Positions 18,855-28,196 of a DNA stretch of 64,000 nt are shown here, one piece after another; positions within the stretch are counted from its first letter, which is position 1, and every line of letters begins with the position of its first letter. A program made the position numbers and the translations under genes. This DNA comes from Flavobacterium degerlachei (lineage in GTDB: Bacteria > Bacteroidota > Bacteroidia > Flavobacteriales > Flavobacteriaceae), in NCBI RefSeq assembly GCF_900106645.1, contig NZ_FNMV01000008.1, positions 1 to 64,000 of the forward strand, given 5' to 3'. The notes beneath the pieces were generated by a model, which was not told the DNA's origin, did no database searches, and saw nothing but the letters and a program-made list of their open reading frames with translations.

Positions 18855-21800
18855 CTAGAAAATATATCTAATTCCAAATTGCGCTTGCCATCTTGACAAT
18901 AAACTAGCGTCGTAATTGAATGTTTTAGTTTGGGTACCACTAAAAGTATACGTTGGTATTTTTGTTGTTTGATCAACAGAAACTCCAATAGGTTGCACAC
19001 TTGTAGGGTTTTGAACTAGTCCCCAATCAGAATTAAGAAGGTTTCCGATATTCAATACATCAACACTAAATTGAATTGTATTGGTTTTATCTCCTGAAAC
19101 TTTGAAGTTATAGTCTTGCATTAATTTGACATCCCATTTTCCTCTCCATGGAGCTAAAGCACCATAACGCTCAGCATATTGCCCTCTTCTTCCACTCATG
19201 TACTCATCTTGACTAATGAATTTATCAAATGCCTCGCCTTGTCCAGCACCAGAAAAAATCATAGTGCTAATTTCAGTAGTTGTAGGTATATAAATTAAAT
19301 CATTTCCACTTGCTCCATCATTATTAATATCTCCACCATAAGTATAGTTAAAACGACCTCCTTGTGCGTACTCGAAGAAAGTAGAAACAGTAGTAGACCA
19401 TTTATCATTAGCATACTTCCATTTTTTTGAAGCTACACCTATGAAACGGTTTTTATCACCGTATTTAGAATTAGATAAAGTCGCATCATTTACATTTCCT
19501 AAAGCAGGATTAAAAGCAAATGCGTCACCAGCAATTTCTGCCTCTATAGAGTTTACATCTAATGATTTTAAATAGTTGTAACCTAAACTCGCAAACAAAC
19601 CATTATCAAAATTCTTTTGTATTTTAATCGAAGTGTTAAATGCACTTCCTTTATTTGTGTTAGTCATTACATAACCATTTGTAGGAGCTGGAAAACCATA
19701 ATCATTCCAAGTTCCTTGGTCATTAGTACCATAAATAGCTCTGTTATCAGCACCAGCTAATTGACTTGTTGGTTTTTTTAACCCCCAATTTTGAACTTGA
19801 ACTCCATTTATATCCTTATTATACGATGCATCAACCGTCACAATATAGTTATTATCAAATTTGTGATCGTATCCTAAACTTGTTCTCCAAACCTGTGGAA
19901 ATTTAAACTCTGGATCCACTACTTGGTAGAAAAAAGGATCTGAACCACCTACTTGATTTCCAATCCAAACAAAAGGAAGTCTTCCAGTAAAGATTCCTGT
20001 TCCTCCACGAAGTTGTTTTGTTTTATCTCCTGTGATATCCCAGTTAAAACCAGCTCGAGGTGACCATAGTATATTATTGTTTGGCATTCTTGTAGAGTCA
20101 AAATTAACTACACTACCATCTTTAGGATTGTAATAGTCAATATTTGGTACATACCCTTCTGAATTTTGAGTATCAATAAATTTTTGCGCTAAGTCTGAAG
20201 TATTAAAGTACAATGGCTTATCAGCTCTTAATCCGTAGATTAATTTAAAGTTGTCATTGATATTCCATTCATCCTGAACATATAATGCTAATTGACCAAC
20301 ATTTAATTCTGATAGGTTCCAACCTCCGTCTACACCGTCAGCTAAAGCATTTTTAGTATTAAAGGTGTTTTGTGCATCTGCAATTGCTTGAGCATAATAG
20401 CCATTTGCAATTTTAGTATCAAATCCAGCTAAGTCAGTACTGCCAAAAACATCAAATCCATAACCTTTAAGATTAAATGAGTTTTTGAACATGAATTTTT
20501 CGAATGAAACACCAGCTGTATAGGCGTGATTTCCCTTTACAATATTTAAATTATCAGTAATTTGAATTACTTTTTGATCTAGTTTATTATTAATAGAGAA
20601 CGGCTCATGCCCTGCAATAATATAAGGAGAACCATCTTTGGTGATATTTATTACAGGAGCTGGTGCAGAAAATGGTCTTCTGTAATCATCAAAATGAGTA
20701 TAACCAGCTTGTAATTTATTAGTTACTACTTCACTGAATTTTGAGTTTAACTCAACTAAGAACGAACTAATTTTATTATTTATTTGGTACCCAGAATTAG
20801 CGAATTGTAATGTAGTAGCATCTGGACCTCTACGAAGAATTGCTGTAGGGTGTGCAGGCTTATCTTTTGAAGCATCAAGGAAATTATAAATCACAGCCAA
20901 TTTATGATTGTCATTTATATTCCAGTCAAATTTAATAATACCTTTATTAGAATCAGAATTATGTGTAAACCCTTGGTAAGCACCAGTATCGTAACCTAAC
21001 TTCCCTAATTCAGTCGAAACATGCATTAAGTCAGTAGCTAAAACTCTAGATTCATTTACGTCTGTTGTTCCATTTCCGTCGTTTGCAACAAAGTTCGAAC
21101 CTGAATCGCTTCTTTTATCGACTTCAAAATTAGCAAAAAAGAATAATTTGTTTTTTACAATTGGACCTCCAATACTTACACCTGCTTGAGTTTGTTCTAA
21201 TGCAGGTACAAATATTTTCTCGCCTCTTACCTTACTACCAGTTAAGTCTTGATTTCTAAAGAAAGCATAAGCAGTTCCATGAAATTCATTCGTACCTGAT
21301 TTTGTTACCGCATTTACAGAAGCACCAGTAAACCCTGATAATGTAACATCATAAGGAGCAGTAGCAACCTGAATTTGGTCTATTGCATCTAAAGAAATTG
21401 GCTGAGAACCAGTTTGTCCACCTGGAGTAGCTGCATCTAATCCAAAAGGATTATTAAAAACAGCTCCATTTAATGAATAACTGTTGTATTGATCATTTCT
21501 ACCACCAAAAGAACCACCACTAGCTGAAGGCTCTAAACGTGTGAAATCTTCGGCAGATCTAGAAATTGTAGGCAAAGCCGTCAATTCTCTTCTTCCAATT
21601 GTAGTTTCAGCACCTGTTCTTCCACTTTGGAAAACTTTGTTTTTTGAACTGGTAATTGTAACTTCCTTTAATTGTTGACTTTCATCCTTCAACAAAACGT
21701 CTAAATTAAAAGCTTTCCCTAATTCAAGGTACACTTCATTGAATACCTGTGTTTGAAACCCAACATAAGTCACAGTAACTTTGTATGGCCCACCAACTCT

Positions 21801-22007
21801 CATATTCAACATGTTGTATCTACCATCAGCATTAGATGATGCTGAATAATTAGACCCTGTTGGAGTATGAGTTGCGTAAATAGTCGCTCCTGGAAGCGAT
21901 TCCGAATCTGAACCTTTTACAGTTCCTTTGATACTGGATGTTGTCGTTTGAGCCATCATTGAGGTCAGACCAAAAACAATAAACAATAAAACAATAATTT
22001 TTTTCAT
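18855..22007 (-). CDS. Oar-like TonB-dependent outer-membrane receptor
   Basis: The 1050-residue outer-membrane barrel protein has a signal peptide (about 1-20, SMMAQ). A carboxypeptidase-regulatory-like beta-sandwich domain follows (about 24-105, GTVKGSDSESLPGATIYAT). Next is a plug domain (about 130-245, with SFGGRNDQYNSYSLNG and the SAVTKSGTN-type segment) and a long barrel ending in the aromatic signature GIRYIF. No SusD partner is adjacent, so it resembles the Oar/peptide-type receptors more than a SusC. The substrate is unknown. It lies downstream of rplI and is separated from it by a terminator. Confidence 0.85.
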   Translation of the reverse strand: MKKIIVLLFIVFGLTSMMAQTTTSSIKGTVKGSDSESLPGATIYATHTPTGSNYSASSNADGRYNMLNMRVGGPYKVTVTYVGFQTQVFNEVYLELGKAFNLDVLLKDESQQLKEVTITSSKNKVFQSGRTGAETTIGRRELTALPTISRSAEDFTRLEPSASGGSFGGRNDQYNSYSLNGAVFNNPFGLDAATPGGQTGSQPISLDAIDQIQVATAPYDVTLSGFTGASVNAVTKSGTNEFHGTAYAFFRNQDLTGSKVRGEKIFVPALEQTQAGVSIGGPIVKNKLFFFANFEVDKRSDSGSNFVANDGNGTTDVNESRVLATDLMHVSTELGKLGYDTGAYQGFTHNSDSNKGIIKFDWNINDNHKLAVIYNFLDASKDKPAHPTAILRRGPDATTLQFANSGYQINNKISSFLVELNSKFSEVVTNKLQAGYTHFDDYRRPFSAPAPVINITKDGSPYIIAGHEPFSINNKLDQKVIQITDNLNIVKGNHAYTAGVSFEKFMFKNSFNLKGYGFDVFGSTDLAGFDTKIANGYYAQAIADAQNTFNTKNALADGVDGGWNLSELNVGQLALYVQDEWNINDNFKLIYGLRADKPLYFNTSDLAQKFIDTQNSEGYVPNIDYYNPKDGSVVNFDSTRMPNNNILWSPRAGFNWDITGDKTKQLRGGTGIFTGRLPFVWIGNQVGGSDPFFYQVVDPEFKFPQVWRTSLGYDHKFDNNYIVTVDASYNKDINGVQVQNWGLKKPTSQLAGADNRAIYGTNDQGTWNDYGFPAPTNGYVMTNTNKGSAFNTSIKIQKNFDNGLFASLGYNYLKSLDVNSIEAEIAGDAFAFNPALGNVNDATLSNSKYGDKNRFIGVASKKWKYANDKWSTTVSTFFEYAQGGRFNYTYGGDINNDGASGNDLIYIPTTTEISTMIFSGAGQGEAFDKFISQDEYMSGRRGQYAERYGALAPWRGKWDVKLMQDYNFKVSGDKTNTIQFSVDVLNIGNLLNSDWGLVQNPTSVQPIGVSVDQTTKIPTYTFSGTQTKTFNYDASLLSRWQAQFGIRYIF

Positions 22008-22044
22008 TTCTTTGGATATGAGTTTATATCCGCGAAATTAGACA

Positions 22045-22073
22045 AAAAAAAATCACCCCTAAGGGTGATTTTA
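22045..22073 (-). terminator. Terminator of the rpsF-rpsR-rplI operon
   Basis: AAAATCACCC (22049-22058) pairs with GGGTGATTTT (22063-22072) around a 4-base loop, followed by T residues on the minus strand. Confidence 0.85.
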
Positions 22074-22106
22074 ATATAGTTTTAACAAATTGTTAACATA
22101 CTGTTA

Positions 22107-22544
22107 TTATTCAGCAACAATTTCGTAAGGTAATTCGATAATTACATCTCTGTGTAAACGAACGCTAGCAGCGTATTTACCAGTACGTTTAACGATACCG
22201 CTAGTGATGAATTTTCTGTCAATTACTTGACCACCTTTTGCTAAAGCATCAGCGATATCAATATTCGTGATTGAACCGAATAATTTTTCTCCACCTGCTT
22301 TTGCAGTAATTTTAATTTCGATAGCTTTTAAAGTTTCAGCTAATGCATTTGCATCTGCTACAACTTTAGCTTCTTTGTGTGCTCTTTGTTTAAGGTTTTC
22401 AGCTAATACTTTCTTTGCAGAAGAAGTAGCTAAATGTGCATGTCCTTGTGGAATTAAAAAGTTACGACCGTAACCATTTTTCACAGTAACCACATCATCT
22501 TTAAATCCTAAATTTTGAACGTCTTGTCTTAGTATAAGTTCCAT
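22107..22544 (-). CDS. rplI: 50S ribosomal protein L9
   Basis: This 145-residue protein has the L9 signature start MELILRQDVQNLGFKDDVV and GYGRNFLIPQG. A long linking helix and a C-terminal domain follow. It binds 23S rRNA in the large subunit. It is last in the S6-S18-L9 operon, 65 bases after rpsR, with a terminator after it. Confidence 0.97.
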   Translation of the reverse strand: MELILRQDVQNLGFKDDVVTVKNGYGRNFLIPQGHAHLATSSAKKVLAENLKQRAHKEAKVVADANALAETLKAIEIKITAKAGGEKLFGSITNIDIADALAKGGQVIDRKFITSGIVKRTGKYAASVRLHRDVIIELPYEIVAE

Positions 22545-22609
22545 GTTGTTGTCCTTTTTTATAGAAGTTAGGTTTCATCTTTCAGAAAACCAACAACTGA
22601 GTTAAAATA

Positions 22610-22906
22610 TTATTTAAGTAAATCCGCCACGTATGGCATTAAAGCTAAGTGACGCGCTCTTTTCACAGCTACAGACACTTTTCTTTGGAATTTCAATGAA
22701 GTTCCTGTTAAACGACGAGGAAGAATTTTCCCTTGTTCGTTTACAAATTTCAATAAGAAATCAGCATCTTTATAATCAATATATTTGATACCTGATTTTT
22801 TGAAACGACAGTACTTTTTAGTTTTGTTAGTTTCTATATTTAAAGGAGTAAGATATCTGATATCTCCGTCTTTTTTTCCTGAAGCAGATTGTTGTAATGT
22901 TGCCAT
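22610..22906 (-). CDS. rpsR: 30S ribosomal protein S18
   Basis: This 98-residue protein ends with the usual S18 core: [30 protein letters not shown] and [13 protein letters not shown]. It pairs with S6 on the 30S platform. It starts 3 bases after the rpsF stop, so translation is probably coupled. Confidence 0.97.
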   Translation of the reverse strand: MATLQQSASGKKDGDIRYLTPLNIETNKTKKYCRFKKSGIKYIDYKDADFLLKFVNEQGKILPRRLTGTSLKFQRKVSVAVKRARHLALMPYVADLLK

Positions 22907-22909
22907 GAT

Positions 22910-23251
22910 TTAAGCTTTTTGAGATTTTAATTTTGTTCTTCTTCTTTCAGCCCAAGAAATAGCATGTTTGTCTAAACTTACAGTTAAGAAACGCATAACT
23001 CTTTCGTCACGTCTAAATTCTGTTTCAAAAGCAATAAGAACTTCTGCAGCTACTTTGAATTCGAATAAGTGATAAAAACCACTTTTTTTATTTTGGATTT
23101 CGTAAGCCATTTTTTTTAGGCCCCAGTCCTCTTTCGATACCATTTCGGCTCCTCTAGTAGTAAGAAAATCTTCAAATTTGCTTACTGTTTCCTTTACCTG
23201 AACATCAGATAAAACGGGATTTAAAATGAAAACAGTTTCATAATGATTCAT
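22910..23251 (-). CDS. rpsF: 30S ribosomal protein S6
   Basis: This 113-residue protein has the ferredoxin-like S6 fold: MNHYETVFILNPVLSD at the start, then GLKKMAYEIQNKKSGFYHLF and the RRDERVMRFLTV strand. It binds S18 and 16S rRNA. It is the first gene of the operon, with a consensus promoter 30 bases upstream, so the leader is short and leaves little room for an autoregulatory structure. Confidence 0.97.
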   Translation of the reverse strand: MNHYETVFILNPVLSDVQVKETVSKFEDFLTTRGAEMVSKEDWGLKKMAYEIQNKKSGFYHLFEFKVAAEVLIAFETEFRRDERVMRFLTVSLDKHAISWAERRRTKLKSQKA

Positions 23252-23280
23252 AAATATTTATTTATTTGTTAATTTGGGTG

Positions 23281-23310
23281 CAAAAATACTCAAAAAAATT
23301 TAATAACCAA
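23281..23310 (-). promoter_or_regulatory. Promoter of the rpsF-rpsR-rplI operon
   Basis: The minus strand reads TTG (23310-23308), a 19-base spacer and TATTTTTG (23288-23281). This is an exact consensus match. Confidence 0.75.
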
Positions 23311-23416
23311 TATTTTTTTCCAATTAATCGTTGAACTACAAAAACTCATTATAATATTTTGTTAAATTGAAAAATTAGCAATATATTTACTATTCCAAAT
23401 CTTAAATGATATTGTC

Positions 23417-24112
23417 ATGAAACTAAACTGTGTCGTAGTCGATGATAGTTCGATACAAAGAATGATTATCGCAAAGTTAGTTAACAACCATCCAAATTTG
23501 CATTTAATAGGCGATTTTTCGAACGCTATTGAAGCTAAAAGCTGTATGTCTATACATAATGTAGACTTAATCTTTCTTGATATTGAGATGCCTGTTATTA
23601 GTGGATTTGATTTCTTAGATGGATTAAAAATAAAACCTCAAATTATTTTTATTACCTCTAAGGCAGAATATGCAATGAAAGCATTTGATTATGACGCTAC
23701 TGATTATCTTCAAAAACCAATAGCAATTGATAGATTTAATTCTTCCGTAAAAAGAGCGATTGATCTATACCTTTTAAAGAAAGACACCAAAGAAGAAGAA
23801 GGAGAACATATTTTTATCAAAAGCAATTTAAAAAAATTGAAGATTTTTACTTCTAAAATCAAATGGATTGAAGCTTTTGGTGACTACGTAAGAGTTGTTA
23901 CGGATGATGATAGTAATCTAGTCCTTTCAACAATGAAATCTTTTGAAAATGATTTGTCGAAAAAGAAGTTTGTAAGGGTACACAAGTCGTATATTATAAA
24001 CGTCGACAAAGTGGAACGCTTCAACAGCAAATTTGCAGAAATTGGAGTTACAAAAATACCTTTAAGTAGAAATAAAAAAGAAGATCTAGTTAAAGCCTTA
24101 TCATTTGCATAA
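23417..24112 (+). CDS. LytTR-family response regulator
   Basis: The 231-residue protein has a receiver domain (about 1-118) with acidic pair D9-D10, phospho-acceptor D55 (FLDIEMP) and a lysine in the LQKPI loop. A C-terminal LytTR DNA-binding domain covers about 130-231 (KIKWIEAFGDYVRV, RVHKSYIINVDKVE). No LytS-type kinase gene is nearby, so it is an orphan and its partner and targets are unknown. It is convergent with priA, 10 bases apart. Confidence 0.9.
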   Translation: MKLNCVVVDDSSIQRMIIAKLVNNHPNLHLIGDFSNAIEAKSCMSIHNVDLIFLDIEMPVISGFDFLDGLKIKPQIIFITSKAEYAMKAFDYDATDYLQKPIAIDRFNSSVKRAIDLYLLKKDTKEEEGEHIFIKSNLKKLKIFTSKIKWIEAFGDYVRVVTDDDSNLVLSTMKSFENDLSKKKFVRVHKSYIINVDKVERFNSKFAEIGVTKIPLSRNKKEDLVKALSFA

Positions 24113-24122
24113 AAAACTACTT

Positions 24123-26576
24123 TTAATAAAAATCAACATTTACCGATACCTTAATAGCTCTATATTGAGCAACCGAATCAAAACTATTCAACATTTTCTG
24201 AATAGTTTTTTTTGTACCTGCCACTGAGATATTGTGCGGAATTTTAATTATAATGATTCTTATATATTCATTTCTAATTCGGCTTATAGCTGGTTCCTCA
24301 GGACCAAGCACTGGCATATTCAAGTTTAAATTCATTACTTGATACAACCACATTGCACCTTCCTTTAACTTGTTAAAATCACGCTGTTTAAGCGTCAGTT
24401 TTATTATCCTAAAATAAGGAGGGTATTTATAGATTTGTCTGTCGTATAATTGCTCATTATACATACCTAGATAATCATTGTTTGTAACTTGTTGTATTGT
24501 ATTGTGATTTGGATTATAGGTTTGAATAATTACTTTCCCTTGTTTTTCAGAACGTCCAGAACGTCCAGATACCTGCACCATCATCTGAAAACTTCTTTCA
24601 AAAGCTCTAAAATCGGGATGATACAACATATTATCTGCATTCATAATACCTACCAAACTTACATTACCAAAGTCAAGTCCTTTGGCGAGCATCTGGGTTC
24701 CTACTAAAATATCGACTTCTCTATTTTTAAAACTGTCAATTATTTTCTCAAACCCAAATTTACCACGAGTAGTATCCTGATCCATTCTCCCTATTTTATT
24801 ATCAGGAAAAAGTTCCATCAATTCCTGTTGGATTTGCTCTGTACCGAAGCCTTTGGTCGTCAAATCTACACTAGAACAACTGTGACAATTTGTAGGTTTA
24901 GCGACTGAATAACCGCAATAATGGCAACGCAATTGATTTTTATGCTTATGATAAGTCAAACTCACGTCACATTGTTGACAATGTGGAACGTGCCCACAAG
25001 TCATACATTCGAGTAAAGGTGAATAGCCCCTTCTATTTTGAAACAGAATAACCTGCTCCCCTAATGATATAGCTGTAGCAATACCTTCAATTAAAGTGTC
25101 GCTAAAATGACCCTTCATTCTTTTGCGAAAATATTTATCCTTTAAATCCACTAGTTCAATTTCAGGCATCATCACTTTGCCATAACGTTCACTAATTTCA
25201 ACCAAGCCATATTTATCTGATTTGGCATTAAAGTAAGTTTCAATACTTGGAGTAGCTGAGCCTAAAAGCACTTTTGCCTTATGAAAATTAGCCAAAACTA
25301 TAGAAGCGTCGCGGGCATGATAACGTGGTGCAGGATCAACTTGTTTAAAAGTCTGCTCGTGCTCTTCATCAACAATTATAAATCCAAGGTTATGGAAAGG
25401 TAAAAACAAAGCCGACCTCGCTCCTATTATAATTTGTGCTTTCTCAGAGTTTTTCAACACTTGCGTCCATACTTCAACACGCTCGTTATTATTGTATTTT
25501 GAATGAAAAACAGCAACTTTATTTCCAAAATAAGCACTTAATCTTGATACTAACTGGGTTGTGAGTGCGATTTCAGGTAATAAATACAGCACTTGTTTAC
25601 CACTAGCAAGATATTCTTCAATCAACCTAATATATATCTCAGTCTTACCACTTGATGTCACCCCGTGCAAAAGGCAAACTTCTTTCTCGATAAAACTATC
25701 ATTAATTGCATTAAAAGCTTTTTGCTGTGCATCGCTTAATTGCAAATGATCTTCCCTTGCTTCTCTGGTAAAATTGACTCTGTCTTCTTGTATAAAATAA
25801 TCTTCAAATACTTCCTTCTCTATCAAAGCTTTTAAGGTTGCCGAAGTAGAATTAGCAGCCTCTACCAACTTTTTTACGCTGATAGGCTTTTTTTCAGAAG
25901 CATTCAATTGAAAAAATGCCAATACAATTTCTTTTTGCTTGTTGGCACTTTTTAACCTTTCCAACAATTCGCCTAATCCTTCATTTGATTCATATTTAGA
26001 ATGCAAACGAATGTATCTGACTAATTTAGGTTTATAGCTTTCCAACATTTCTTCCTGAAGAATCAATATATTCTTGTCGATCAATTTTTGAATGACAGGA
26101 AAAATATTCTTCTTATTTAGAATAGCTACTATTTCTTGTATTTTAAGTGAAGATTGTTGCTGTAGCGCTTGATAAATCAAATACTCGTCATCAGAAAGCA
26201 GACTTTCATCAACGAAAACATCTGTTTTTTGAGAGATTACGGTTTCGCTTTCGAGTAATAGTGCACTTGGCATAGCGCCACGGTAGACATCACCAATTGC
26301 ACACATATAATAGGATGCAATCCATTGCCAATGGGCAATCTGAATTTCGGTTACAATAGGATTTTCATCAAGAATTTGATGAATTTCCTTAGCTTCATAT
26401 AATGTGGGTTGATTTTGATGCGTATCAATAACTAATGCCGTATAAACTTTACTTTTTCCAAAAGGTACTGCTACACGCATTCCCTTTTTGATGTAATTAT
26501 ACTCGGCTTCCGAAACGCTATAAGTGAATGTTTTAGCAAGGGACAGCGGTAAAATTACTTCGGCAAAAAAAGGCAT
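24123..26576 (-). CDS. priA: Primosomal protein N' (replication restart helicase)
   Basis: This 817-residue superfamily 2 helicase reloads DnaB at stalled forks. An N-terminal DNA-binding domain covers about 1-100. The Walker A motif is GVTSSGKT at 305-312 and the DEEH box is VDEEHEQTFK. A four-zinc-ligand-pair cysteine cluster (CMTCGHVPHCQQC and CHYCGYSVAKPTNCHSC) precedes the second helicase lobe with QVSGRSGR. Length and motif order are normal. Confidence 0.96.
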   Translation of the reverse strand: MPFFAEVILPLSLAKTFTYSVSEAEYNYIKKGMRVAVPFGKSKVYTALVIDTHQNQPTLYEAKEIHQILDENPIVTEIQIAHWQWIASYYMCAIGDVYRGAMPSALLLESETVISQKTDVFVDESLLSDDEYLIYQALQQQSSLKIQEIVAILNKKNIFPVIQKLIDKNILILQEEMLESYKPKLVRYIRLHSKYESNEGLGELLERLKSANKQKEIVLAFFQLNASEKKPISVKKLVEAANSTSATLKALIEKEVFEDYFIQEDRVNFTREAREDHLQLSDAQQKAFNAINDSFIEKEVCLLHGVTSSGKTEIYIRLIEEYLASGKQVLYLLPEIALTTQLVSRLSAYFGNKVAVFHSKYNNNERVEVWTQVLKNSEKAQIIIGARSALFLPFHNLGFIIVDEEHEQTFKQVDPAPRYHARDASIVLANFHKAKVLLGSATPSIETYFNAKSDKYGLVEISERYGKVMMPEIELVDLKDKYFRKRMKGHFSDTLIEGIATAISLGEQVILFQNRRGYSPLLECMTCGHVPHCQQCDVSLTYHKHKNQLRCHYCGYSVAKPTNCHSCSSVDLTTKGFGTEQIQQELMELFPDNKIGRMDQDTTRGKFGFEKIIDSFKNREVDILVGTQMLAKGLDFGNVSLVGIMNADNMLYHPDFRAFERSFQMMVQVSGRSGRSEKQGKVIIQTYNPNHNTIQQVTNNDYLGMYNEQLYDRQIYKYPPYFRIIKLTLKQRDFNKLKEGAMWLYQVMNLNLNMPVLGPEEPAISRIRNEYIRIIIIKIPHNISVAGTKKTIQKMLNSFDSVAQYRAIKVSVNVDFY

Positions 26577-26626
26577 TCTCTGAGTATTGTGTGAATAGGA
26601 TTAGTTTTTTGAACAACAGAAAAAAA

Positions 26627-27055
26627 TTATTTAACTCTGTACCAGTATTGAGTCCTACCCAATATTGCGAACCCAATATATCCGCGAACTTTAAGTTTAT
26701 CTTTAGATTGTAAAACGATTGTACATCTGTAATGACGACCGTTTTTAGGGTCCATGATTTCCCCTGAATTATATTCATTACCATCCTTAGAAAGTCCTTT
26801 TATAATAGTCAACCCAAGAATTGGTTTATTAGCATCTTCTCCAGAACAGTCGTTGCATAAATCCTTTTTATGATTAACGTCAAAAATCTCCATTACTCTC
26901 CCGTAAATTTTACCGGATTTCTCGTAAATCTCAACAATTGACTTAGCTTGTCCAGTTTCATCATCTATGGTTTTCCATTTACCAGTCACCCCAGTATTTT
27001 GTGCATAGAATATTGAGGATATTAGTAAAACTGCGACCGTGATTATATTTTTCAT
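26627..27055 (-). CDS. DUF2147 family exported protein
   Basis: The 142-residue protein has a signal peptide (about 1-18, IFYAQ). A compact beta-rich DUF2147 domain follows, with TGVTGKWKTIDDETGQAKSI at its start and GEIMDPKNGRHYRC. Two cysteines in CNDCSGED may bind metal or form a disulfide. The family is widespread in Gram-negative bacteria and its function is not established. Repeat element C lies just upstream of the start. Confidence 0.85.
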   Translation of the reverse strand: MKNIITVAVLLISSIFYAQNTGVTGKWKTIDDETGQAKSIVEIYEKSGKIYGRVMEIFDVNHKKDLCNDCSGEDANKPILGLTIIKGLSKDGNEYNSGEIMDPKNGRHYRCTIVLQSKDKLKVRGYIGFAILGRTQYWYRVK

Positions 27056-27069
27056 GTTTTATTTTTTTT

Positions 27070-27139
27070 TAGCCCTGATGGCAGCGGCATCCCACGCATT
27101 TTTTTTGCATGGATACAGCGAACAGCAGGAAATAGCTCC
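27070..27139 (+). ncRNA. Repeat RNA-like element, copy C (Flavo-1-like)
   Basis: It starts TAGCCCTGATGG and ends AACAGCAGGAAATAGCTCC. Outer pairs are AGC with GCT and CCTG with CAGG. The inner hairpin (CCACGCA with TGCATGG) is shorter and has one mismatch. It lies 14 bases upstream of the DUF2147 start, but on the opposite strand to that gene. If the plus strand is the RNA, it is divergent from DUF2147. Confidence 0.55.
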
Positions 27140-27149
27140 TAATTTTTAC

Positions 27150-27157
27150 CAAACATA
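27150..27157 (-). promoter_or_regulatory. -7 box, candidate promoter of the DUF2147 gene
   Basis: The minus strand reads TATGTTTG, a match to TAnnTTTG. No good TTG is found upstream. If used, the transcript would run through repeat element C in antisense. Confidence 0.35.
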
Positions 27158-27178
27158 GCATAAAATTAATGAAACCAT

Positions 27179-28111
27179 TTATATTAAACCAATTTTATTT
27201 TTCTTTTTCAAGTTGGTTACTGCTAAATTTAATTCAAAACCGAGCAGCAAAATCATACAGTTTATCCAAATGTAAAACATCACTATCAACAGCGTCCCGA
27301 TGGAACCATAAAGTTGATTGTATTGAGAAAACCGCAGTACCCAAATCCCAAAGAAATAGGAAATAATTATTGTTAAAATCGTTGTAAAGACAGAACCTAT
27401 AGAGATAAAAGACCTGCTTTTGTCATGTTTAGTTCCAAACTTAAAAAGTATAGAAGTGGTAACGAGAATCATTAACAACAAAAACACATATCGACCAATT
27501 ACAATAAAAGAAATTTGGTCATTTAGCACATTATGAACAGCGAATTTTTGAATAAAAACTTCAAATACAACAATTATAGCTACGGTTAAAATAAGCAAAA
27601 AGCTCAAAATTATAGACATTCCTATTGCTACAAAGTACTGCTGAAAAAAACCTCTCTTTACCAAAACATGTCGTGAGGTTTCAAAACCTCCCAAAATAGC
27701 ATTTAATCCGTTTGCCATTAACAAAATAGACAGTAAAAATCCAGAAGACAGCAATCCTGAATGACTATTATGCAGAATATCATCTACAATATTCTCGATG
27801 GCATAATAGGTATTTGGCGGAACACCTTCGGATACAAATTTCAAAAAATCCTGTTGAAAACCTTCTATTGGAATATAAGGAATAAGGTTAAGGATAAACA
27901 GCGCAAAGGGAAACAATGCCATAAAAAAACTGAATGCAATCGAGCCAGCTCTATTTGACAGGGCACCTTCGGCAATACCAATAACGTATAATTCCAATAA
28001 ATCGTAAAGAGACAATCCTTCTAACCATTGTAATTTTATCCCTTTTAGAAAACGGGCCAAATCCCTCAAAATTGGAATTTTCGCGATTCTTTCTTCTATT
28101 TCTGCTGACAT
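27179..28111 (-). CDS. YihY/UPF0761-type inner-membrane protein
   Basis: The 310-residue protein belongs to the YihY/virulence-factor-BrkB family, sometimes mislabelled ribonuclease BN. Six membrane segments are visible, including AGSIAFSFFMALFPFALFIL, LLSILLMANGLN and LLIVMFYIWINCMILLLGFE. It ends with a short basic tail. The role of the family is uncertain. A TATCTTTG promoter box lies 71 bases upstream. Confidence 0.85.
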   Translation of the reverse strand: MSAEIEERIAKIPILRDLARFLKGIKLQWLEGLSLYDLLELYVIGIAEGALSNRAGSIAFSFFMALFPFALFILNLIPYIPIEGFQQDFLKFVSEGVPPNTYYAIENIVDDILHNSHSGLLSSGFLLSILLMANGLNAILGGFETSRHVLVKRGFFQQYFVAIGMSIILSFLLILTVAIIVVFEVFIQKFAVHNVLNDQISFIVIGRYVFLLLMILVTTSILFKFGTKHDKSRSFISIGSVFTTILTIIISYFFGIWVLRFSQYNQLYGSIGTLLIVMFYIWINCMILLLGFELNLAVTNLKKKNKIGLI

Positions 28112-28181
28112 TGATTACACATTTTCATTAAGGCATCCATTTTTTTACCGCAAAGTGTATAGCTTTGCCCGTAAATTAATA

Positions 28182-28189
28182 CAAAGATA
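28182..28189 (-). promoter_or_regulatory. -7 box, candidate promoter of the yihY-like gene
   Basis: The minus strand reads TATCTTTG. At a spacing of 19 bases the -33 position reads CTG, one mismatch from TTG. It lies between nadC and the yihY-like gene. Confidence 0.5.
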
Positions 28190-28196
28190 ATGTAAG

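Noticed and set aside
28141..28180. Hairpin GCAAAG/CTTTGC upstream of the yihY-like gene as a terminator
   Set aside because: No T-run follows on the minus strand; the run nearby is of A.
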